NCBI GenBank assembly: GCA_014706295.1
Contig: JACSVZ010000004.1
Span: 14,642,484 to 14,706,483, forward strand
From: Lycocorax pyrrhopterus obiensis
Lineage: Eukaryota > Chordata > Aves > Passeriformes > Paradisaeidae
Direction: 5' to 3'
DNA length: 64,000 nucleotides
Part shown: positions 1 through 13,200 of the stretch, piece by piece
Layout: every line of letters begins with the position of its first letter
Position numbering within the stretch: position 1 is the stretch's first letter
Made by a program: the position numbers and the translations under genes
The notes under the pieces: generated by a model
What the model was told of the DNA's origin: nothing
The model's database searches: none
The model's input: the letters and a program-made list of their open reading frames with translations, nothing else

Positions 1-381
1 AAACAGAAACCAAGAACTTCTGTGGAGCTAGGAGCTCAGCAATTGTTTATGAAGGCCTCTGGAGTTTACACTTTCAGCTGGAGAGAGGCAAGCCTGAACA
101 CCCTGCTGCTCACAGCCAGCCAAGGCTTCATAAAGGCAGGGTCCTGAGAGCTCTTTTGCAAGATCAAGGTGTTTGGCTTCAGGATCCTGCAGTGTTGGAT
201 CTGCCTCCACCCAAGGATGCCTTTGGCCTGCCTCTGGTTCATAGAAGAAGTCTACAGAGGTTTCCTTACCTGGGGCAGTCAGCTCTCTCTGAGATTTTTT
301 TTGTTTTAATGAAATAAAGTTGCCTTGGTTCTGAGCAGGTTAGTCCTTCTTTTTCTTAATAGTGGAAAGATAACTGCTTAT

Positions 382-587
382 TATCCTTCCTGTGGAAAAT
401 TGCTACCTTTTACTTAGAACTGGAATAACCTTTTCTGAAATGTCAGGCTTTCCCAGAGACTGGAAAATCCAGATCTTAATGTCGTAATATCCTTTCTGTG
501 GAAAATCGCTACCTTTTCCTTAGAACTGGAATAACCTTTTCTGAAATGTCAGGCTTTCCCAGGGACTGGAAAATCCGGATCTTAATG
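382..587 (+). repeat. Tandem duplication, 2 copies with 106-bp period
   Basis: Copy A (about 382-481) and copy B (about 488-587) match over about 100 bp with only about 5 mismatches (roughly 95% identity). They are separated by 6 bp of unrelated sequence. The unit begins ATCCTT(C/T)CTGTGGAAAAT and ends GATCTTAATG. The high identity suggests a recent local duplication. No target-site or element hallmarks are visible, so it is unlikely to be a mobile element. It lies about 3.7 kb upstream of ALK exon 2. Confidence 0.93.
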
Positions 588-3500
588 GTGGCTGTTTCTA
601 AACAGGTTATTGTAATAATTACTAATAACTACTCTATTCATGGTTCTTATAAATCAGAGCCACAAATACTACTAATGTTGACTTTTGATTTCCACACAAA
701 CAAACATGAGTGATTTTGAGATATTTTTTGAATGTAGATGTAACTGAAAGTTGATCTCAGTTATTATCTTACACTGTTGCAACTCTGAAATCTAGAGGAC
801 AGGTACATGCTGGTCTGTTACCTCAGATTTACCACTGAGAAACTGCAAATAATACACCTCAGCACAGTGAGAGAGCTGAGTAATCAAGCAATATCCAAAG
901 GTAGTAATAAGCAATATTTGGTTACATGGAGGAGCATTTTTTGGTTAAAGAAGGCTTGAGTGTTTTGTTAAAAATTCATTTACATTTCTGCACTACATGA
1001 ACCTTTAGAAAATTACATATGTTAATTACTGGGGATATTTCTTCCTTCTCCCAGAAAAGACAAAAAAGGGAGGAAATCTGTTTGTCTAGAAATTACCCAC
1101 GTAGAAAGCTTTTCTTGTTGTTCCATTTTTATGTGAGCATGCAGGGTTGTTCTGTTAAAGAGGTATTTTTCATTAAAATAATACATAAATATTTTATTTA
1201 ATGAATTTGTAGCCTTAAGGCTTGACTTCAGTACACGAGCCATTTTCTTTTTTTTTTTTTAACCGAAACTCCTGGTGAACTGAATGAATTTCACATCCCT
1301 TAAGGAGATACCTTCACACAAGTTTAAAAAACAGAAATGTCAAATGTTCTCTGCAGGTGCCTGTTTCTTGCTGTGATGGAGCACCTTAGGCCAGGATTTG
1401 GCCCTGGATATGTCTTCAGGCGGGAATATCAAAGAAACCTCTCTTGTACCTCGCCATACATCTGGCTACTAAAAATGGAGTTGTCAGCTTCCAGTTGCCA
1501 ATCCATTAATTTTTTTTTAAAGGTTAGGGTTACTTTTGACAAGTGACAGAGTACCCTGACACAAACAATTGAAATTGGAGGTCAGCATATCTAAAAAGAA
1601 GGAGACACGTTTTCTCAGTGCCTTTTGGCTTAAATTGAATTATTTTGGAGAGGGAAAAACCCCTTTATTTTGTGAAAGGGTTAGAATGTGGTCTACGTTT
1701 GCATTACCCTTGCTGCCCAAGAAGCATTTATTTAGCTGAAATGGTCTCCTATTATTATCTTTCTGGACCTAAAATGCCCTGAAGGTGGAAGAGGAAAGGT
1801 CTCTCCTTTTCCTAACCTACAGCTGATGCTTAAATCAAATCATTCCTCACTGTGAAGAGTAGCCTCTTGGCTATACAAAAACCTTTTACCCAGCATCTTT
1901 CTTGGAAGATAACTTAATAGGGAAAGATTCATAACTTCTGATACAATCTTCTTGTCTTCAAGTTCAGACCAATAGCCCAAGCAAATCATTTGAGATGAAG
2001 TTCCAAAATTAACCTTATAGAATAAGGGAAAAAATAGTTCTAAGGTTAAAATGAATTGAATCCATTCCATTCTTTAAAAAATAGACTAAAAATTTCCAAT
2101 TTTTTGTGTTATCTCCTATTGACCCCTTGCTGCTGAGGGGAGGTTCAGGTGCCTGGACTGCCTTGTCTTCTCTGCTCAGATGTTCAACCTCATTTTTTTA
2201 TGTCAATTTACTGCATATATTGGTGCCAGAGGGAACATATGCACTTAGCTGAGGCTGAAGGTAGGCAGGATTTCTGAAGAATGCAATATGGAGAGGCATT
2301 TTTTGGAATGTGAGAAGTGCCAGGGAATTTGGAGTACTGCAGCCAATTGCTGTGGTGCTGATTCCCGTGGCAGTGATTCCCAGGTAAGGCTGGTCAGGGT
2401 AGCTGAAGAGATTTAATTTTAAGTTCTGTGACTGAAGCATTAGGGAGAGAAATGCACCTCAGTGACTCTCAGATTATTTTGCCATGGGAACAGAGGTGGG
2501 AAGCAGGTCAGTTTTTAAGGTTTTTGTGAAGTTTTCACAGGATTGCAACACAAGGTCTTGGCTCTCTGGTAATATCAAATGAGTGACATCTGCATGCATT
2601 TGGGTCTGTTTGGGGTAAAGGAGCCCCAGAGTTCTTGTCTGGGGGGGATTCATGATCTGGGATCAGGATATTAAATCATTCCCCCTTTTGGAGAGTCACT
2701 GGGTACAGATGTTACATAACGGGGATATTGATACTGGTCAGACATCTCACATCAGGCAAAACACATGGCTCTGAAAACCAGTTTATTTCAAGGGCTGATA
2801 TTTTATTAATATCCTTCTTTTATTTATTATTTTATAGTAGCATCAAAGTGAAGCACATTTTTAGGGAAAAAAAATTCTGCTTTTAGCAGCTATTGTAACT
2901 GTTGTAATGAAACCTGACATTATTTTCCACAACCAGCTTTGTCAGGGACTACCGAAAGACGTGTCTTGATGTTAGGGAGGAAAAGCTGATATAAGGATTA
3001 TACCATGGTTACCTATCACTTCATCAATGACAGCTGCAGGCAGGACACCAGGTTTGCTACTTTCCCTCACAAATCACTGGCCTGATCTTCTGTGTTGCCA
3101 CATTCTAGACAACAATGGGGGTATTTAGTTATTGCACTGTAACTTAGTATAGAGACCAGGTTTAATTGAGCCATTAGGGATATTCATTTTTTGCCACTCA
3201 AGAATGTCTTACAATACAGTGTGAAGTCCATTTTTATCTTGAAGATTATTGCTCTAAGCAAGGACCGAGAGTTACAGCTCTTACATAAGAGTGGTTATTT
3301 TTCTCTTGGTTGTGCTGTAGTTGCTCAGTTACAAGAGCGTGCTGAAAATGAGATTGCACTGAGAACGAGATAGGGCACAACTAACATCTGATGTTTCAGC
3401 TTCTGACAAGCCCCTCTGAAATCTTCCGGTTTTTCTTTGGTGGGAGTGGGAAGAAGGGCTAAGCAGAGCTTTTACAAAATCAAAGCAGTGTTTTCCCCAA

Positions 3501-4297
3501 GACTTCAGCCATTTACCTTGTTTATTATTATTCCCTTAAATGTGTCATTTTTTTATGGCTTCCGCAGAGAAATCAGAAACCCAGAGGTTTATTTTTTTTT
3601 TCATCAATCAAATTTCCCAAACACGAGTTTTTCCTGCCTGTATTCCTACACAGTTAATCCTACCTTTCCTCTGATGATCTCGAAAAATGAGACCAAGATC
3701 CTGATATCTTCAGAAAACCCAGCTCAAACATTCACAGGGAAAATTTGTGCTTTCAAAGCTTGCAGTATCCCACTTTGCTCATTGACCTTGTGTGTTATTT
3801 CAGACACTGCTTCTCTTTACACCTCTAATGTCATCGTGGTCTTGCAGAGTTAGTGCAGGTGTGTACAGATCTCGCCTGTTCCGGGTCACTGTAGTATTTG
3901 AATCACCGAAAGCATCTTTGAGATGCGTTGGGTTGTTGAACACAAGTTGGGTACATGTTTGCCTGTTCATGTACGAGATCTCCTTACGCTAGCAGAACTT
4001 AAAAAAAAACCAAACTGGGGGACTGAAAGGTCAAAGAGAACTTAGAATCAGTGTGAGATGAAACTTGACAATTTTTCTAGGTGATGATAATTTTGCACTG
4101 TAAAGCAATGACTCTCCTGTGTTCCTGTGCATGCACGTATCAGGAAGGAAGAACCAACCAAGAAGTAGTTGAAAATTGGTGCTTATTGCATATGGTTAAT
4201 AAAGCTGCTTAAGTTCTTTGCACTTGATGTGTGGCGTGCAAACAGCTACATTATACTTAATGGGCTTTTCTTTCTTGGCTTTCTTTTTTTTAATGAA

Positions 4298-4299
4298 AG
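4298..4299 (+). other. ALK: 3' splice site of ALK intron 1
   Basis: The AG at 4298-4299 follows a T-rich tract (about 4266-4291, including an 8-T run) and then AATGAAAG. It sits exactly 120 bp before the donor, giving the expected exon length and a phase 1 junction. The interruption of the pyrimidine tract by AATGAAA makes it a moderate rather than ideal acceptor. Confidence 0.8.
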
Positions 4300-4419
4300 G
4301 TCTGAGCCCTTCGGATCACCCAGCAAGGAGCCCTTCTCTTCCTCCTGGTTACTCTGCTTGGAACTTGACCTGGGTCATGAGAGATACATCCCCTTTCTTC
4401 TCCCACAGAGGACGACACA
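4300..4419 (+). CDS. ALK: ALK exon 2 (internal coding exon; N-terminal ectodomain linker before MAM1)
   Basis: ALK is a single-pass receptor tyrosine kinase of the insulin-receptor superfamily, activated by ALKAL ligands at the surface of neural cells. This exon encodes extracellular sequence between the N-terminal region and the first MAM domain. Seen: the frame using 4302-4304 as its first whole codon reads 39 residues and ends in WNLTWVMRDTSPFFSHRGRH. I align this without gaps to the recalled human segment [20 protein letters not shown] (13 of 20 identical). The first half is Ser/Pro-rich and diverged. An Asn-Leu-Thr N-glycosylation sequon is kept. The exon is bounded by AG at 4298-4299 and GTGAGT at 4420-4425. 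It is 120 bp, which matches my recollection of human exon 2, and both ends are phase 1. The last base, A, joins TA of the next exon to make an Ile codon. The identification is by family recall, not a database search. Confidence 0.92.
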
Positions 4420-4425
4420 GTGAGT
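4420..4425 (+). other. ALK: 5' splice site of ALK intron 2
   Basis: GTGAGT is a strong match to the GTRAGT donor consensus and directly follows the CGACACA exon end. Using it leaves a phase 1 junction that matches the acceptor phase of exon 3. Confidence 0.85.
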
Positions 4426-7400
4426 AGCATGAATATGTTATCCTCAAGAGGCTGCAACTACCTGCCTAAGGTTTTGGTGTAATACTGGAGTAAAGCAACA
4501 CAACTCAAATGTTTCATGGTAAAATATCCATACTGGCAGCATCTGAGGGCACTAGTAAGCCTTGGTGTCCCTTACCAGCTGCCCCTGGGTGTTCCCCCAC
4601 CATGCCCAAGGGCCCAGGAGTCCCATTTCAGCCCAGCCCAGCCTGAGGTCATTGCCATCTCTATGGAGGTGCCTGGTGACCTGGACTGCCCCAGCCTGCC
4701 CTGCTCCCTCAAAAACAAGGTCCCAGACTGTAACATTTGAATGGTATGTTGAAATTCACCAATATTATAAAGAGATGAGCTGTGTACTGGGCTTTTTGCT
4801 TTCCATGTCCTTTTCTAACACCCATCCCTTCCAAAATCTGGGAATGTGTTTTCATCTGTTCCCTGGTATGACCTGTTTATTGGCTATCCACGGCCATTCC
4901 ACTGGGAAGTACGATGGCCGTAGTTTGGGCTGGACTGCACAAGGCAATATCTAACGTGCAATCCAGAAAGTGACTGCAGCAGAATATATCTACTATATAT
5001 CTACTACCAGTCTCTATGTGGGGAGATAAGGTGCTGAGAGGCTAATAAGATTTACTCACCCCAAGCCTGTAATTATCTGCTTGAGGGAAAAGTTTGACCT
5101 ACCTATATGAAGGAGCCCCATATTTCTTCAAATTTATGTTGCAGCCTTTTATGTGTGCAATATATATTCTTTCCACTGGCATACAATATCTGCTCCTAGC
5201 TGTTGTATCTGCTTGAGTGATGAGGACACACCAATTTCATTTTGGAAGCAACAGTAGTACAATCTTTTTTCCCTTACTTGGTTTTCTCAGAAGTTGCAAG
5301 AATGATTTTTAATTTATCCTTTATTACCTCTTCCTAAACTCTTTCAGTTTCTCAGTAATACTATTCTAAGGGAAGGCTTTGTTCTTAAAACCTAAGAGCA
5401 CTGATTCCATCTGACAGCATCACATGGAGATAAATGTACTGCATCTCAGCCGAAATGATTTATGATGATTTTAGCTGATTGCACAAGACCAAATTCTACC
5501 ATATTCCAACCATCTGTTTTGCAAGGAAAGGCAGGAGTTTGATGAGGTGTTATACAAAATACAATCTTCACTCAGGACAAGTCTAATTTGTTTTCTTCTT
5601 CAAGAGGTGTAATTCAGTATATGCACCTTGAAATTTCTGGAAAATCTTGAAGAGAGGCAGGGGGATTTTGTTTTTTCTAGCTTTGCAATTTAACATTTAC
5701 AAAAATTTAAATTAAAGGATCCTGGAAGCCCTGGAAGCCACACATTTCAGGCTGGAACATGCCATAGCATCACTGTGCAGACACTTCCTGCCACTTGTGA
5801 TTTGCAGTACACAGAGGACTGATGTGTGTCTGTGCAGCAGAACCTGTAGGCGTAGCCCAAGACTAAGAGGACACTTCTTACCTAAAACTTTTACTCTTCT
5901 GCATACCTTCAGCTTATAGCCACTGGAATGTTTATTATTAAACTTCCCAGGGTGCTGGATTTCTGTTCAGAGCTGCTCTGTGCATGACAGGGTGGACAGT
6001 TCCTTTCAGTGGCTGATTACTGGCCCTGGATCTACATGGTTCTATGAGGGTCATGCAGGGACTCAGCAGAGTGAGGAAGAAGACAAGGTTAGACCATCCA
6101 AGCTCTAGGCAAGTACTCGTGTCCCAGGACCCAGCCTTCTGATTAGTGGTTAATCCAAAATCACGCAATAAATCATAAGCAGAAATAAAACCCAGCAGCC
6201 TTTTACTACTACAGTGATTTCTTTTTCTGTCAGCTTTCCTTACTGCTCCCAGCGTGACTGATTACAGAGTGCTCAGTAAAACTTCTATCAGAACTTTGTT
6301 TGCCTAATCATCTGATGGGACCCATCTAATTAACTGGCTGACATTGCTGGAGTGGGGCAGTATTAGTTGCCTTAATTACACTTTCTCTGTGTTCTGCTGT
6401 TGGAGAAATCTCTGAAAGAGTGAGTAAATTGATATGTGGTGTCCTTCTTCCTCTGCCAAACTAAGTTCTCTTCTCTTTTGCTCAGAATTAAAAATTCTGA
6501 CTGACTCTCTCTGGTAGTTCTGGCAGGAAGAGTGCCTCATGATATCTTTGAAACCATATGCAGCAATCCCAAAAGATAATCACTGGCACCACAAATACTT
6601 GAGTGGTGCATTCACAAGACTTTTTTTCTATTTTGTCTAGAGATTTTTTAGATTTGTCTCAATCCTAGCACTGACTAACCATCAGTCATCTCAGAGATGC
6701 AAAATCCACCTGCCTTTCAGGAAATAGAGTAAAAATTGCATGTGAAGTCAAAATTATCTGGGAATTCAACCTGTGAGGCAGGAAGAGACTTTAAATCTCC
6801 AAATTTTTTATATCCTTTTGTTCTCATGAGGTACGCTCAGACTGTTTCCTGTGGCTAGAAAAAACTTTTAATGCATTCTGCATATGTGGACTTATGGTAG
6901 CGCATTAATCTCCCATTTGCAGATCTGATGGATCTCTGTCCTGAGGCTTACATGAGTAACTGCACCCAGCCACATATTTCATTTCTTGTCCTGGCTGGTT
7001 GAATGTTAATTTTCTCTTCTGTGCAGGTATTCCATAAGAAATCAATTGTCCACTGCATAAAATCTTACAAGCTTGTGTAACAGGGGTTCCAGATGACAGC
7101 CGCCCCTCTGGACCTTCATGCAGTTAACACACCCCTCTGTGCCCCATCCTCTCCATCTCCCTGGGCCAGCCAACAACTCTGCATCTGGAGCTTGATCCTG
7201 GCAGGGTGTGGCAGCTGTGGAAAGTGCTACTGGTTGGAGCAAAAATCAAATGCAGTTCAACCCACCTAAACTCTGCTTTGAAAGAGGAACACATTTCTTG
7301 AGAATAACAGGCCTAAGGGTTGCTCTGTTGGACCACTTAGGAAACAGGAGATGGCTTTTTCTTTTTAGCTCTTCGTATATTACTGTGCTGGCTTTGTGTC

Positions 7401-7500
7401 CTGTGTCACGTTGTCCAGTGGCAGCTGAACTCCTTGGCTGCTCTGAAGCAGCACTGGGCAAAGTACTGAAGTACCTCTCCCAGGTAATGTAGTTTACAGA

Positions 7501-7518
7501 TTTTTTTTTTTTTTTTTT
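7501..7518 (+). repeat. Poly-T run (18 T)
   Basis: A homopolymer of 18 T within ALK intron 2, followed by GCCTCGC. It is probably length-polymorphic. No retroposed body is recognisable next to it on the complementary strand, so it is recorded only as a simple repeat. Confidence 0.95.
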
Positions 7519-9979
7519 GCCTCGCTAAAGTTTAGGAAATAGTGGTGTTTTGGATGGCAAAGTCAACTGGGACTAAAATTCAGGATGAGAGCAAATTTGG
7601 CTACCTAGTCACTATTGTGCTTAAAAACATCTAGAAAAGGTGAGTTCAGCAGAGGAGGAACACACACCTACACGAATGCATAATTATTCACAGCTTTGAT
7701 TTAATAGGTACTAAAAGCCTAATCCACAGGATGGCCTCTATTAACAGCTCATTAATAATTTCACTCAACACTATGTCTTCAGGAAACTAATTTGACAGGG
7801 TTGTTGGGGTTTTTTTTTACACTTTCTAATGGAATGTTGTCTGTGATGAGTTCCTAATTTCATGAATTGGGTTTGCTGACTAAAAAATAAAAATGCTTCG
7901 GACTAATTTTACTGTGGGATAATTTGGGGTCATTCTCACTGCGTATTTGATGCTCAGTGGCACGACAGTTGCTCAGCAAGGTGTCAGATGATTAAATTTT
8001 TTTCTCTGGTAGGTCCAGAGATTTCTCTGGTATCCACTATTTCATTCATATCAGTTAGGTACCAGATAGCCACGAAACTCAGTGAGTGTGAACATCAAAC
8101 GAAAGGGAAGATGGAGAGAGAGCACCAGCCAGATGAATTCTTGTTACAGTTAGCTTCCTATGACTACTTGTTTGATAATTCTACAACAATTCAGACTATT
8201 ACTGACATCTTCAGAATGATAAAGCTGTTGTGATTCTTGGCTCAGCGTGGCATAGTGAGATGTATGGATACAAACTGATTGTTACAGCAAGATCCTGTTT
8301 GGAGGTGAGATAAAGTCAGGAGAGGAACAAGGAGAATGCTACTTCATCCCAGAGGAAAACTGAATCAATGCTTTCTTAGTAAAGGTATTGGGAAAGTGAT
8401 GTATCATTTTAATTCAAACACATCCTTTTTGCAATCTTAGAAGTGTTCTGACGTAGTTTGGAAATAGCATTATGAATGGTATAGGGCAAGACTTCAATTA
8501 ACAGCAGTTACTCACACCACATTAATAGAATTGCTCCATATAAAATAGCAGATGCTGTGACCCTGTATACATTTGCAGGAATTCTTGTTTAACAATTAGC
8601 TGGTATTTTGGCCATGTGCAGTGGTGTTGAAATCCAAAGGGAGGAAAGTCAGGAAAAGCAGCATCTGCCTAGCTAAACTGAAGGCTGTGTTAAGCAAGAA
8701 GGAGTATTAGGGAGAAATTTTAGCTTTCTTTTCCTTATATCGTCTTTCATCTGCAGATAATATGTCTATGACAGCTCAACATTTTTCAATAATAAAATAA
8801 CACACAGTAAGACAACAAATGTCTTTTCTTCCCATCTCTCAAGTATTCATTTTCTCTAGAGATCTTTTGAAATTCATGCAAGAGGTTCCTTGTATGAATT
8901 GTCAAAATATGACAGTTCATCCAACTACTGTTTTGTGCCAACTGGAGCATGTTTTCTAACAACTGCTGTTAGTCAGTACTTCTTTTTTTTTGGCTAGAAC
9001 TGGTGTTAGAAATGCACTTTCATATATTGTTTTTGCTGCATGCATGGGAGACTTGGTGGACAAATATTTCTTGTGTGGAGAATAAGCTCTGACACTTCTT
9101 GGAGCAGGAAGAAAGAAAACGAGAGCTATTGCTAGTTGTTCTCCCAACACCCCTTCCTCACACCTCTCTCTGTAGCTGTCTTGAAAGACTGTGCTTATAA
9201 TTGATTGATGAAGGAGTCCTGGCCCTTTCTTTGTAGTTTGATTTCCACTGAACAAAGCAGCTGTCAGAGATTTTGGTGATTCAGTCCCTGGTGCACGCTG
9301 AGGAGCTGGGTGGATATAAAGTAGATGCTGTCATTTTTACAGTTCTCTTAACAAATAAATGAATAGCTGCATTATTGCTGTTTTCTCTGAGCAGTGGCCC
9401 ATCAGCTGTGGCTCACTCCCCAGAGGATTCATTTATATGCATCTGGCATGAGGAGAGCTCTAGGCTCCACAGGGAGGCAGGCAGCTCGCTCTGTGCTGGG
9501 CATCAAGGCCCAAGCACCCTTCCCAGGGTGTTGCTGGGATATTCCCTGGGGTCTTGCTCCTCTAAAACCTTTTCTTCAGAATGCAATCTAACCTTAAAGC
9601 TGCTTTCAAAGGAAACCTGAATGGTTTTCCTTCAAGGTGGGCATTGAAGGGATGAGCAGCTCTCTGCTGTGCTACCAGCCTTGACCCTGTCCAGCAGGCA
9701 CTCCCCTGGGTGCTGGGGAGAAACTGGCCCCACTGAACTCTTCCTTGCAGGCAGCAAACTCTGAGGAGCCCTTGAAGCCCTGCGAGGGTAGAGCAGCAGC
9801 CCTGTCAGTAATTTCAAGGTCAGGGCACCGTGCTCAGAGACCTGCTGGTGCAGAGGAAGGACACAGAGAGCGATAAGCTAACTTGTGCTAAGTAGCTTGA
9901 AATTAAAAGGAAGTCCCTGGTGAGCACAGGCTGCGTCTCAGGGCAGGGAGAGGAGCTGGCGTGGTGCCCAGCAGTTCTC

Positions 9980-10210
9980 CTCACTGCTGATCCCGCAGGT
10001 GACTGAGGTTCATCAGATGGGATGGCCCCCAAAGCTGTGCTGAACGGAGCGATGCCGGGGGGCTCCTCCAGTGCCGCCCCAGTTCCCCACGTCCCCTCTT
10101 GGGCCACGCTGCTGCTCTCACGTTTGTCAGCTCCTGGAGCAGCAGCCCAAGGAGCAGGAGGTGATTGTTGGCACAGGCATTTGCTAAGGGCGGTAAGACC
10201 CAGGGTGCCT
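9980..10210. other. GC- and CpG-enriched patch in ALK intron 2
   Basis: At about 10040-10200 there are eight CpG dinucleotides in about 180 bp, clearly above the AT-rich flanks. This is part of a broader GC-richer segment from about 9380. Open frames occur on both strands (for example antisense 9820-10236, 138 codons) but none shows a domain, and high GC alone reduces stops. It could be a regulatory element or a decayed CpG cluster. It is too short and modest to call a CpG island promoter. Confidence 0.4.
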
Positions 10211-13200
10211 GGCAGGGATACATGGCACATAAGCACCCCTTAAAATGTGCAGTTTGCCGTTTCTCAGGGCTAGGCAATGGAAGGAAATAGGTGAAAGTGT
10301 CCCTTCAGATCTGCTTGCTCAGCAGGAACAAGGCAGTTAAGCCCTGCAATTGTTTTTGCTATTGAATTTGTGTGGCTGCCAACACCTTTTCCCTCTCCCT
10401 TTGGGCCATTTTTCCTGTGCCCTTCCATGCTGTGGTGGATTCCCTCATTTAAAATTGCTGCTGTACCTCCAGTTACATGGCTGAAATATAGCACCAGAAA
10501 TTCCTTTGCAAGAATTCACCTCTTCTTTGCGCCAGTAAGACAACGCTCACTTCCAAGCACCTGGCCTGTATTTAGGTCCTCCTGGGTGTTCAGCAGGCAG
10601 GTGAGCTGACAGCCAGAGAGCGCAGCATCTCCTATTTATGTTCTGTTTTCAGGGAGAAATACTTATTGCTGCAGGCTTCTTTGTGGCACCCCACATGTGC
10701 ACCCTGGTTTGGTGAACAGAAATTCAGAAAGGCCTGGTGCAGCAATTGAAACCCTTAGATTGAATGCCCTGTGCCCTTTTGTACTCAGAGGGAATGGGAA
10801 GGCTTTAGGAACTGGCTCTGTCACTAGGATTAATAGTTGGAAAATCAATTTGTCATTTCCCTGTCATAAATTAAAAGCTTATAGGCCTTATAACATGAGT
10901 AAAATAGAAGTTAGTGGGTATTGATGGAGGTCTCAAAGCTCACTCAGCAGAGCAGATCTCTACTACACAATTTAAATTATGTCTCTTCCACAAGGAATAT
11001 CTGTCAATATTTGTATTGAAAAAAAGACATCCCATGCAAGAATATTTTATCTGTTTCTACACTGCTGCTGCGATTGTTGCTGCTGAAAGAGTTCTTGAGG
11101 GAGACTGTGGTCCTGACTGGATCGGTGTAAGTGACCTTTACATTGTGCATTTGTCTGTAGATGCAGTATAAATTAGTCATGTGTGAGCTGATGAGGTGCC
11201 AGTGAGGTTGTGCCTCACTAAGCTGGTCCTGCTGAGAACAGAGAACCTGTCCCTGCTCCCTTGGCTGTGGCAGTGTGGTGAGAAACCAGCCACACCCTTC
11301 CAAAGGGGTGCCCAGCTGAGAGCGATTCAGGAGTGATTTGTAGGAGTCAGCTGACCAGGAGGGACAAGGATCTTTTAAAGTCAGACACACGTAGAGCTAG
11401 AAAGGAGCAGTCTAAGAGGAAGCTACCTGCTGGTAAGATTTTTGTGATTGAAAAGGTGGTTTAGACCAAATAAACCTAATCTTTTGTTGTGCAACTGAAG
11501 AAAGGATAATCAGAATAGTTTCTTAACAAGAACAGGTTTTTTTTTTATCTACCTCTCTAAATTAGGTTATTTTTGTTCTAAATAAGGTATGTTTCTGTGA
11601 TGTGTGGTTACACAAATGATCCCAGATGACCCAGAAATGAGTGATCTGTAATTTGATGTGCTGGAATGTAAAAGGGTACTTCCCACAGATTACTGTGTTT
11701 TGATGTATTACTTATACTACTATTTTAAGACATCTGTTTATTAGAAAACTCTAATCAGTTTAATTGAAACAGATGTGGTTGCCAGATATTTTAGTTATCT
11801 GTGCACAAATTATTGTTGTTAGGTATGTTGATAAAAAATAAATAAATTGACACACTCACAAGACTCTAACATAATCAGACAAACACAGATTCCAGTGTCT
11901 TTTCAACTGAATAGTAGCTTAATTGGCTTTTCAGTCTGTAGTTAATATTCTGTATCTTTTTACATACCAAAAGCTGAACTGATTTATATCTACAGCCTTT
12001 CTTAAACAGGTTTTTATCTTATTTTGATTATAAGCATCACTTTTGTTTCCTCTTTAAAGGCATAATGATGATGAAATAGACTTCTAATAAATTATCTGTT
12101 CTGCCTCTCTCAAGCCCGGCAGTTGCAGATAAAAGAGGCTGTTGGACAAAGAGTTGTTTGTTCTGTTTGGGAGGGTTTTTTTTATTATTTAAAAAGAGAC
12201 TTTGATTTTTTTTTTCTGTAAGGAACTTAAATTCCTAAGAGCATTTAGGATCTGTAGTGTCAATATAGCTCTGACATAAATGCCTGTACTTGGTTTAAAT
12301 CTCTGTGACATCTCTTTAAGAAAATCATCAGAAATCACAAAAAAATCACCCCACTTTACTGACTAGGCACAGTATTCAAGTCCAAAAGCTCTGTATCTAG
12401 TCAATTTATATTGATAGTGGGTTTAAAAAATAATTACTAGAAGTTGTGTTAGTTTTAATTGCCTTTCCTCCAGTGTTTGGCTTTTCAGTAAAAGGCAAAA
12501 TGGCCTTTATCCCGCTTCCAAGGGCACATGGCTACTGCTTTCTGGGCTTAACTGGGCAAGAAAACAATAAACTTGGTGTAGCCTTTAAATGTTAAGACAG
12601 AAGTAAAAAAGGAAGGAGAAATGCTATTTTTTTATGCAGAGGTGTAAAAAATGGCAGGTGATTTGTGGCAGCAATTCAAGTATTATGAAGGTTTTGTATT
12701 TGCAAGTGTGGCTTATGTGGTCTTGTAATAGCTAAGACCAGCTTCTCAGTGAAAAAAAAAGTATGTCATTCTTTTTTATGAAGTATATTACATTGTTGAT
12801 AGTGAAAGACATTGTGAAAGAAGGAAAGCCTGAGGGTGGGAACTTAATGTTAGCCTTGGAAGACTGGATGCTGTTTGCATAGATTTTTCTGTGTTGCATC
12901 AGATAGCATTTCTTTGTCATCATTTCTTTGTGCTGAATAGGATAATGGCACTGAAATTTGCGTCTGATACAGGGCTAATTTAAATAAGAGCTTATGAAAA
13001 GTACCGATATTCTGGTGATGTGAGGGGACTGTTGAATCCTGTGGAAGTTGCAAGTGTGTTTCCACTGAATCACAGACACTGTGGGATGTGTGAGCCACGT
13101 AGCCTCCCTCTCTTCCAAGGAACAACCTGTTGCAGAGTACACTCAGTGTGACCACAGTCAGTGTGTTAGAGCATGTCCACTTCTCTGTAGGCTATTCATT

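Larger units (their letters stand above)
1..4299 (+). other. ALK: ALK intron 1, 3' portion
   Basis: There is no coding sequence I can support. The stretch contains a 100-bp tandem duplication (382-587), a T run at about 1247-1260, and generally AT-rich sequence. The longest open frame (3437-3853, 138 codons) has no recognisable domain, runs through a poly-T-encoded Phe stretch, and is taken as chance. Assignment to intron 1 follows from exon 2 starting at 4300; exon 1 must lie before this window. Confidence 0.85.

Noticed and set aside
3437..3853. 138-codon open frame upstream of exon 2
   Set aside because: No domain or recognised similarity; includes a Phe string from a T run; lies in intron 1 before the exon 2 acceptor.
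9820..10236. 138-codon antisense frame in the GC-richer patch
   Set aside because: GC-rich sequence lowers stop frequency on both strands; Ser/Ala/Pro-rich translation without motifs and with overlapping frames on both strands.
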